64,000 bases of DNA from Bog-756 sp963734395 (GTDB taxonomy: Bacteria > Actinomycetota > Acidimicrobiia > Acidimicrobiales > RAAP-2), in contig CAVTGY010000004.1 of the NCBI GenBank assembly GCA_963734395.1, positions 1 to 64,000 of the forward strand. The letters are read 5' to 3'. Position numbers and translations under genes: made by a program. Shown here piece after piece: positions 56,261 through 64,000 of this stretch (its first letter is position 1; every line of letters begins with the position of its first letter). Under the pieces are notes generated by a model that had not been told where the DNA came from, searched no databases, and saw only the letters and a program-made list of their open reading frames with translations.

Positions 56261-59200
56261 CGCCGACCTGGGAGAGGGTTTCGAGCGCGCCCGGGCACCG
56301 CCCCCGGGTGTCGAGACCACCGTCCCGACCGATGACCGTGGCGGTGGTTTGCACGGTGGTCACCGTGGTCGCCGTGGTCACGGTGGTCGCCGGATGGGGA
56401 GTGGTGGCCGGCGCCACGACGCCGCCTTCGGGCCCCGTCGCAGGGTCATCGGAATTACGACTGGCGGGACCGGCCCCCACCCTTCCGGCCGGCGCTGCCG
56501 CAATCGGACCGGCCGCCGGAGGTGCCGAGATCAGTGCCGACGTCGGCTCGAGCCGCGTGATCAGGCCGGACTGGCGGCCTTCGTCCAGGGGGTGTCCACA
56601 CCGGGCTCTCCCCAGTACGGTCACTATCTGCCCCGTGGACAGTTCGGGGCCACCTTCGGCCCGAGCACGTCGGCACTGTCGCCGGGTGCGGTCGTGGCTG
56701 GCCTCGGCCGGCCTGCGAGTGGGGGCGACATCACCCGACGGCCTTCTGATCCGGGTGACCGGAACGGTGGCCCAGATGGAGCACGCCTTTGCGGTACCCC
56801 TGATCGAGGCGCGGCTACCCGGCGGACGGGTGGCCCGGGCGGCAGACCGCCAATCCGGAGGTGCCGGCCGCCTTGGCCGGGTTCATCGGGGGAGTGATCG
56901 GGCTGAGCACGGTGGCCGAGGCCCATCCCCAGCTGCGACCCGGACCGAGCCCGTCGATCGTCGCCGGTGCCGGATCGGCCGCCACCGCCGGCCCTTCGCT
57001 GTCGCCCCACGCCGGTCCTTCGGCCTGCCCGGCAGCACGGGCGGCGGCCGGCGGCTCGGCCTGGACCGCCGATCAGTTGGCCTCCACCTACGGCTTCAGC
57101 ACGCTCTTCGGCCAGGATCGGGTTGGGGCCGGCCAACAGGTGGGGATCCTCGAGTTGGAGCCGTTCACCGCCAGTGACATCGCCACCTACCAGGCCTGTT
57201 TCGGGTCGACCGCCTCGGTCTCCACCGACGATGTGGACGGTGGCGCCACCGGGCCGCAGATCGGTGAGGCCGCACTCGACGTCGAAGTGGTGGCCGGCCT
57301 GGCCCCCTCTTCGGACATCACCGTCTTCTCCGGTCCGAACGCCGGGACCGGGCCGATCGATGCCTACAGTGCGATGGTCAACGACCACTCGATCAACGTG
57401 TTGACCACCAGCTGGGGACAGTGCGAAGGACCGGTGGCCGAAGGAGGCATCGACCCGGCCCAGCAGCGGATGGAGACCGTTCTGTTCCAGGAGGCGGCGG
57501 CTCAGGGCCAGACGATGATGGCCGCGGCAGGCGACTCGGGTTCGTCGGACTGCTACAACCCGCCGGACTCCACCGACCAGCGGTTGTGGGTGGACGACCC
57601 CGCTGATCAACCCGATGTCACCGGCGTCGGGGGTACCTCGCTGACCGGCGAGGTGTCGACGCCGTCCACCGAGACCGTGTGGAACGACGGAACCAATGTC
57701 GGCTCCGGTGGGGGAGCCGGCGGAGGCGGCAGCTCGGCGGATTTCGCCGCCCCGTCGTGGCAGCAGGGATACGAGACCAACGACACCTGCGGGGCCTCGG
57801 GCACACTGCCCTGCCGGGTGGTGCCCGACGTGTCGGCGTCGTCCGATCCCGACCACGGCGACGTCATCTTCTTCGGCGGGCGGTGGACCATCTTCGGCGG
57901 TACCAGCGCCGCCGCACCCCTGTGGGCCGCGCTGACCGCGGTGACCAACCAGGGCTGCGCCACCCCGGCGGGCTTTCTCAACCCGCGCCTCTACGCCGCC
58001 GGTGCCGGACCGTCCCCGCCGTTCAACGACATCACCCACGGGAACAACAATCTGTTCGGCCAGTCCGAGTACCCGGCCGCGCCGGCTACGACCTGGCTTC
58101 GGGGTGGGGGTCCCCCCAGGGCCGGGGGCCTGATGACCCTGTTGTCGGGCTCGAGCGCCGGCTGTCCCTCGGTGACCGGCCTGAGTCCCAACGCGGGCCC
58201 GGCCACCGGCGGGCGCACCGTGGTCATCAGCGGGAGCGGATTCGGGACCGGCGTCCCGACCGTGCGGTTCGGCGGCATCACCGTCGGCGTCGACGCACAC
58301 ACGCCCACTCGGTGACCGTCACCACCCCCGATGTGGGATCGGCCACCCAGCTGCCGGTCACCGTGTCCACCACCGGCGTGGCCGGCGGCACCAGCGCGGT
58401 GGTACCGGCCGGCGAGTACACCTTCGTGTCACCCCAGGTGACCCTGGTGGTACCGGGCAAGGGTCCGACCTCGGGCGGCGGACAGGTCACGGTGACCGGG
58501 TCGGACTTCAGCGGCGCCACCACGGTGAGGTTCGGATCGACCCCGTCCGTCGTCCTTCTCGGTCCGCGTCCTCGACATCGTTGGTGGCCCAGGTTCCCCC
58601 CGGGCCGCCGGGCGGTGGTGTGGTGGACGTAACCGTCGCCAGCCCCGACGGGACCAGTCCGCGGGTCGCCGGTGACCGCTACACCTATGCGCTGCCCGGC
58701 TACTGGCTGGTGGCCTCCGACGGTGGGATCTTCGCCTTCGGTGCCGCCGGCTTCCATGGCTCGACCGGTGGGATCGCCCTCAACAGACCCGTCGTGGGGA
58801 TGGCTCCGACCGCCGACGACGGCGGCTACTGGCTGGTGGCCTCCGACGGTGGCATCTTCGACTTCGGCGACGCCGGTTTCTTCGGCTCGGCCGGCGACCT
58901 CATCCTCAACAAGCCCATCGTGGGGATGGCCCCGACCGCCCGACGGCGGCGGCTACTGGCTGGTGGCCTCCGACGGCGGCGTCTTCTCCTACGGCGACGC
59001 CCCCTTCCACGGCTCGGCCGGCAACCTCACCCTCAACAAGCCCATCGTGGGGATGGCCCCGACCCCCGACGGCGGTGGCTACTGGCTGGTGGCCTCCGAC
59101 GGCGGCGTCTTCTCCTACGGCGACGCCCCCTTCTACGGCTCGGCCGGCAACCTCACCCTCAACAAGCCCATCGTGGGGATGGCCCCGACCCCCGACGGCG

Positions 59201-59445
59201 GTGGCTACTGGCTGGTGGCCTCCGACGGCGGGGTCTTCTCCTACGGCGACGCCACCTTCCACGGCTCGACCGGCGCCATGGTCCTCAACCAGCCCGTCGT
59301 GGGCATGACCCACTCCCTGACCGGACTCGGCTACTGGCTGGTGGCCTCCGACGGCGGCGTCTTCTCCTTCGGCGATGCCGATTTCTCGGGATCCACCGGT
59401 GGGCTGGTACTGGCGCGGCCGATGGTGGGCATGGCGTCCACCTGA
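56257..59445 (+). CDS. Secreted S53 (sedolisin/kumamolisin) protease with IPT domains and C-terminal repeats, several frameshifts
   Basis: A multidomain secreted protein of about 1060 residues. A signal anchor (VVCTVVTVVAVVTVVAGWGV) is followed by the activation pro-domain (FVQGVSTPGSPQYGHYLPRG, WLASAGLRVGATSPDGLLIR), then the catalytic domain. The Glu/Asp pair is in GEAALDVEVVAGLAP and Ser in FGGTSAAAPLWAALTAV. Two IPT/TIG beta domains (LSPNAGPATGGRTVVISGSG, GKGPTSGGGQVTVTGSDFSG) and six 42-residue repeats (GYWLVASDGGVFSYGD, LNKPIVGMAPT) complete it. Shifts lie near 56565, 56700, 56850, 58310, 58590 and 58948. It degrades extracellular protein, probably at acidic pH. Confidence 0.85.
58701..59445. 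repeat. Six 126-base coding repeats in the S53 protease gene
   Basis: Repeat starts (TACTGGCTGGTGGCCTCCGA) lie at 58701, 58827, 58954, 59080, 59206 and 59332, a strict 126-base period apart from one extra base between the second and third. Copies 3 and 4 differ by a single base (TTCCAC versus TTCTAC), so they are recent duplicates or homogenised by conversion. Each encodes a 42-residue beta-blade-like unit. Confidence 0.88.
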
Positions 59446-59488
59446 CCGGCAGCGATCGCGGATCGGCAGGATTCTCTATGCTGCCGCA

Positions 59489-60847
59489 GTGCCGGTGGAC
59501 GACCTGACCATCAGTGACGCCGGCACCGATCTCCTGGTGCCGCTGGACCTGGGCACCCGGACCGGCAGTCCCTGCGGAGTTGCTTCCGGCTCGGTTCCCA
59601 CCCGATCCGTCCCGTCCGGTCGCGACCTCCCGCAGGGTCCGCAGGAACCGCGTGGTGTGGGCGCTCGGTCTGACCCTGGTCGCTCTGGTGGGCTGGTGGT
59701 TGTCCGCAGGAGGGTCGCACCGCGCCGCCGGCCCGGTGCACCGCCCGCCTCTGTCCGGCCACCCGGTCCGAGCGGTGTCGGCCAAGAGCTCCCCGATGGA
59801 CCCCGACTGGGAGGGCGACGGCCATCCGGTCACCTTTGCCTTCGGTGGCGACGTGAACTTCCCCACCGGGAGTACGCTCGCCGACCGGCTGGCGTCTGAT
59901 CCGGCCGGCGCCCTCGGTACCGGGGTCCCGGCCCTGCTGTCGGGCGCCGACCTCTCCATGGTCAACCTGGAGACGGCCCTCACCACCGGCGGTTGTCCCG
60001 ATCCGCAGAACAAGCAGTACGTCTTCTACGCCCCGGCCGCCGCGCTCGACCGCGTTCCGGGGCGCCGGAGTGTCGCTGGTCACCGAGGCCAACAATCACG
60101 GCGAAGACTGTGGCCCGGCCGGTCTGCAGATGGCCCTTGCCGCTCGACAGCAGGCGAATTACACGGTGATGGGCATCGGCCAGGATGTGGCCCAGGCCTT
60201 CACCCCTTACCGCATCACCATCCACGGGCAGAGGGTCGCGGTCATCGCCGCCACCCAGGTCATCGATTCCGACCTCCAGACGGCGTGGACGGCCACTGCC
60301 ACCCAGCCGGGCCTGGCTTCCGCCTACGACGTGTCCGACCTGGTGGCCGCGGTCGAGGCCGCTCGCCGGGTGTCGGACACGGTGATCGTCTTCCTGCACT
60401 GGGGGACCGAACTGGACGCCTGTCCCAACCCGGACCAGGAACCCTTGGCCACGCTGCTGGTCGGCGCCGGTGCCGACATCATCGTGGGCAGTCACGCGCA
60501 CGTTCTGCTCGGCGGCGGTTATCTGGGCTCGGCCTACGTCGATTACGGACTGGGCAACTTCGCCTTCTACAACGATCCTCCCCCGACCGACCAGAGCGGC
60601 TCGTTGATCATCACGGCCACCGGCCGGCACATCGACGCCGCGACCTGGCGACCCGCGGTCATCCAGAGCGACCTGCCGGTGCCTCTCGGCCGGTGCCGAT
60701 GCCACCGCGGCGCTGGAGAATTGGAGCGCGGCCCGCAGTTGCACCGATGTGACGTCGGCACAGGGACCATCCCAGGCCACCACCGCCACCGAGACATCCG
60801 CGGCACCCCCTTCGGTGGCCCGACAGCTGTCGGTCGATTCGAGCTGA
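59489..60847 (+). CDS. CapA-like poly-gamma-glutamate synthesis/metallophosphatase-fold protein, three frameshifts
   Basis: A protein of about 450 residues anchored by one N-terminal helix (VVWALGLTLVALVGWWLSAG). The CapA blocks are VTFAFGGDVNFPTGSTLADR, LSMVNLETALTTGG, VTEANNHGEDCGPAG, VIVFLHWGTELDACP and IIVGSHAHVLLGGGYLG, the calcineurin-like metal site of the family. Shifts lie near 59585, 60060 and 60690; the natural end is RQLSVDSS and TGA at 60847. GTG 59489 starts it. It is related to capsule polyglutamate genes but stands alone here, so its role in the wall is unclear. Confidence 0.82.
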
Positions 60848-60925
60848 GGCGCCCGAGCCGTCGCTGGTACGCCGCCGGGTTCTGCGGGTTCCGGGGTCGA
60901 GGGCACGATCTAAGCTGCCTGGATC

Positions 60926-61332
60926 ATGTCCGCCGGTCAGATCGCCGTACTCGTCGCTGCTGTCGTCTCCGGCCTGGCTGTGGTCGGGATGTTGGTGGCG
61001 CTTCGCTCCCTGCGTGCCGAGACCCGCAGGCTGGCCGCGGTGGCCGACGACCTCCGGCGTCAGACGGTGCCCCTGGTCGTCGACGCCCACCGGGTGGTGG
61101 ATCAGGCCGCCACCGAAATGGAGCGGGTGGGCGCCGTCCTCGACTCCACCGAGTCGGTCCACGCCACCGTCGACACCGCCTCAAAACTGGCCTACCGGGC
61201 ATTCGCCAACCCGGTGGTGAAGGTACTGGCGGTGCGAGCCGGCGCGGCCACCGGTATCCGGCGGCTTCGGTCGGGACCAGGCCGACCACACCGGCAACGG
61301 CACGTCGGCCAACGGGTCCGGTCTCCAGCTAG
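60926..61332 (+). CDS. DUF948-like membrane protein
   Basis: A small protein with one N-terminal helix (IAVLVAAVVSGLAVVGMLVA) and a long amphipathic helical region (LRAETRRLAAVADDLRRQTV then VVDQAATEMERVGAVLDSTE), the DUF948 pattern. The frame stays open beyond 61332, but a shift near 61262 leads to a TAG just before the next gene, so the true end is uncertain. DUF948 proteins commonly precede alaS in actinobacteria. Function unknown. Confidence 0.65.
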
Positions 61333-61334
61333 CC

Positions 61335-61690
61335 GTGCCCAAGAGGACGTTCTGGTTGGCGGCCGGCGCCGCCCTCGGCGTGGGATCGACGCTGTGGGCG
61401 GAACGCAAGGTGCGGCGCACGGTGCAGGCAGGCCGCCGCCAAGCTCCAACCCGACGCCCTCGTCGTCGAAGTCGGCCGGTCGGCGCGCCAGGTGGCGGGG
61501 AGCGCAGGCGAGCGGGTGCGCGACGCCGTCTCCTCGGGCCGCGACGAGATGCAGCGACGCGAAGAGCAGCTGTGGTCCGAATTGGCCGCCCAGGGCGTGG
61601 AGCCACACGCTCTGCCGGCACCGCCGAGTCGCGTCTGCGGGCAGGTTTGGACGGACTCGCGCAAAATCGGCCTCTCACCTGGCCAAGTAG
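61335..61690 (+). CDS. Small membrane protein upstream of alaS, frameshifted
   Basis: PKRTFWLAAGAALGVGSTLW gives one N-terminal helix and ERKVRRTVQ starts the soluble part. After a shift near 61435 the continuation is LVVEVGRSARQVAGSAGERV then RDAVSSGRDEMQRREEQLWS. It resembles the small membrane proteins (DUF6167-like) that lie directly upstream of alaS in many actinobacteria, but family membership is not proved. The end near 61690 is uncertain. Confidence 0.5.
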
Positions 61691-61701
61691 GATCCGACGT
61701 C

Positions 61702-64000
61702 GTGACTTCCGGCACGGCGCTCCAGCCCGATCAGCTGCGCGCCGCCTTCATCCGGTTCTTCACCGACCGCGGGCACAGCGCGGTGCCCTCGGCCAGTCTC
61801 ATCCCCCACGACCCTTCGGTGCTGTTCACCATCGCCGGCATGGTGCCGTTCAAGCCGTTCTTCCTCGGCGACGAAGTTCCCCCGTGGAAGCGGGCCACGT
61901 CGGTGCAGAAGTGCTTCCGGACGGTGGACATCGACATCGTGGGAACCACCCATCGCCACTGCACCTTCTTCGAGATGCTGGGCAACTTCAGTTTCGGCGA
62001 CTATTTCAAAGCCGATGCCATCCCCTATGCGTGGGAGCTGGTCACCGGGGTACTGGGCATCGACGGCGACCGGATTTGGATCACCGTCCACGAAAGCGAT
62101 GACGAAGCCGCCCAGCTCTGGACAGACACGGTCGGCGTCCCTCCCGAGCGGGTCCAACGTCTGGGTGATGACAACTTCTGGAAGATGGGGGACACCGGAC
62201 CCTGCGGGCCGAGCTCGGAGCTCTTCTTCGACAAAGGTGACACCTACGGCGCTGACGGCGGTCCTGCCTTCGGCGGTGCTGAGCGGTTCGTGGAGATCTG
62301 GAACCTGGTGTTCATGCAGTACAACCGGGCTGCCGACGGCACCACCGAGCCACTGCCCCGCCCGAGCATCGACACCGGGGCCGGACTCGAGCGCATCCTG
62401 CCGGTGCTCCACGGCGTCGACTCCATATTCGCCACCGACCTGTTCGTCGCCGATGATCGAGACGGCACAGTCGATCACCGGCCACACCTACGGCGACGAG
62501 GAATCGGTGGATGTCGGGCTTCGCATCCTGGCCGACCACGGGCGGGCGATGTCGATGCTGGTATCCGATGGTGTGCTGCCGGCCAACGAAGGCCGTGGCT
62601 ACGTGCTGCGCCGGATCATCCGACGTGCGGTCCGGCGGGCCCGGCAGCTGGGTGTGGACGGGCCCTTTGCCACTCGCCTGGTGGACACCGCGGTCGCCGT
62701 CCTGGGCGCGGCCTATCCGGGACTGGCCGAACAGCACTCGCTCATCGCCGAGGTGGTGTCCCGCGAAGAAGACGGCTTTCTCCGTACCCTGGCCACCGGA
62801 TCCACCATCCTCGAGGAGCAGTTGGCCTCGGGAGCCCCCTCGGTCTCCGGGGAGGTGGCCTTCCGTCTTGCACGACACCTACGGGTTTCCGGTCGAGCTC
62901 ACCGTGGAGATCGCCGAGGAGGCCGGGGTCTCGGTCGATCTGGCCGCCTTCGAAGCGGCCATGGAACGGCAACGGGAACAAGCCCGTGCCGCAGCCCGGG
63001 CGGGCAGGGTGGTGGCCGACGAACAGGCCTACCGTTCGGTGCTGGACAACGAGGGCCAGACCGTGTTCGTGGGCCAACGCCCCGACGGCTACTCGGCCCC
63101 CGCCCGGTGGTGGCGGTGCTGGTCAACGAGGATGCCGGACCATGCCGGCGAGGCCGAGATCTTCCTCGACCGCACCCCGTTCTACGCCGAGGGTGGCGGG
63201 CAGGTCGGTGACACCGGCACCATCGTGACCGAAACCGGTACGGCTCTGGTCTACGACACCGTGGCGGCACTCCCCGGGCTGACGTCGCACCGGGCGACGG
63301 ATCACCGGCGAGGTGTTCGCCGGCCAGGACGCACTGGCGACCATCGACGGCGTTCGACGCGACGCGGTGCGCCGCAACCACACCGGCACCCATCTGCTCC
63401 ATGCCGCCCTGCGCTCGGTGCTCGGCGACCATGTCCGCCAGCAGGGATCCCTGGTGGCTCCCGACCGACTCCACTTCGACTTCAGCCACCACGGAAAGGT
63501 GGCACCCGAGGAGCTGGCCGCGGTGTCTGCCCAGGCCAATGCCGATGTGTTGACCGACGATCAGGTGATCGTGGAGGAGACCACCCGGGCCCAGGCCGAG
63601 GCCATGGGGGCGCTGGCCTTCTTCGGCGACAAGTACGGCGAACGGGTCCGGGTGGTGCGGGCCGGAGCGCACTCCCTCGAGCTGTGCGGTGGCACCCATG
63701 TCGGCGGCCTTGGGGATGATCGGCCCGATCACCGTGGTGGCCGAGGCGTCGATCGGGTCGAACACCCGACGGATCGAGGCGGTCACCGGGGCCGGCGCCT
63801 TCGACCGGATCGTGGCCCGTGAGGGCCTGCTGGCCGAGGCGGCGTCGCTGTTGCGCACCGAGCCCGAGCACGTCCCCGAAGCCATCGACCGTCTGCTCGA
63901 GCGTCAACGGGCAGCCCAGAAAGCCCTCGACCAGGCCCGCAGCCGCGAGCTGCACGCGGAAGCCCGGGCTTTGGCGGCCACCGCGGCCGAAGGGGTGGTG
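61702..64000 (+). CDS. alaS: Alanyl-tRNA synthetase, partial, about five frameshifts
   Basis: A synthetase cut off by the window end, with about 765 residues present. The class II core has FFTDRGHSAVPSASLIPHDP, MVPFKPFFLGDEVPPWKRAT, TFFEMLGNFSFGDYFKADAI and DTGPCGPSSELFFDKG. Then ANEGRGYVLRRIIRRAVRRA, the editing-domain HTGTHLLHAALRSVLGDHVR and ELCGGTHV zinc site, and the start of the oligomerisation helix. Shifts lie near 62465, 62870, 63110, 63285 and 63705. GTG 61702 starts it. The C-terminal domain lies beyond the window. Confidence 0.92.

Noticed and set aside
58701..59445. CRISPR array
   Set aside because: The 126-base repeats are contiguous coding units with no spacers.

Overview
The window is high-G+C DNA from an actinobacterium, most likely of the class Acidimicrobiia (inference). 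Three things support this. The gene order thrS - HIT phosphorylase - pgsA - PIM acyltransferase - pimA - pdxS - pdxT - yebC - ruvCAB - yajC - secD - secF - rel - hisS - aspS - rarA - alaS resembles the mycobacterial thrS-to-alaS block. A mycothiol ligase gene (mshC) and an F420:NADPH oxidoreductase are present. The secreted S53 protease carries GYWLVASDGG repeats of a kind I associate with Acidimicrobiia.

Layout. 1-16 kb is accessory and looks less G+C rich than the rest: a cupin protein, a methyltransferase divergent from an HxlR regulator, an intact IS3-type insertion sequence (2670-3934), a DUF1778/GNAT toxin-antitoxin operon with a visible promoter and operator-like palindrome (4069-4893), a broken tRNA 3' end (4977-5028), a phytanoyl-CoA dioxygenase-like gene, small oxidoreductase and thioesterase genes, small envelope proteins, and a methyltransferase/GT2/flippase-like lipid-envelope group. 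16-26.1 kb is a long minus-strand run of lipid- or xenobiotic-type genes: PEP-mutase-like enzyme, SDR, MFS exporter, nitronate monooxygenase, TetR regulator, acyl-CoA-dehydrogenase-like monooxygenase, two NTF2-fold proteins and an InhA/FabI-like reductase. 26.2-36.1 kb, plus strand, starts with npdG and mshC and continues into thrS and the phosphatidylinositol mannoside genes, with a PAS-GGDEF diguanylate cyclase between the PatA-like acyltransferase and pimA. 36.1-38.6 kb holds an M48 protease and a divergent MarR/YceI pair with a strong palindromic operator. 38.7-64 kb is housekeeping: PLP synthase, YebC, RuvCAB, QueA/Tgt, YajC/SecD/SecF, Rel, HisRS, AspRS, RarA, a secreted S53 protease, a CapA-like protein, two small membrane proteins and AlaRS, which runs off the window end.

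Most important caveat: from about 6.9 kb onward many genes, including essential ones (thrS, ruvB, secF, hisS, rarA, alaS), are split by single-base frameshifts at roughly one per kilobase in the worst stretches. Because the protein sequence continues cleanly in another frame each time, I annotate these as single genes with probable sequencing or assembly indels rather than as pseudogenes. Ends given for split genes are those of the rejoined gene. Several genes are translationally coupled through 4-base ATGA or GTGA overlaps, which helped fix starts and stops.
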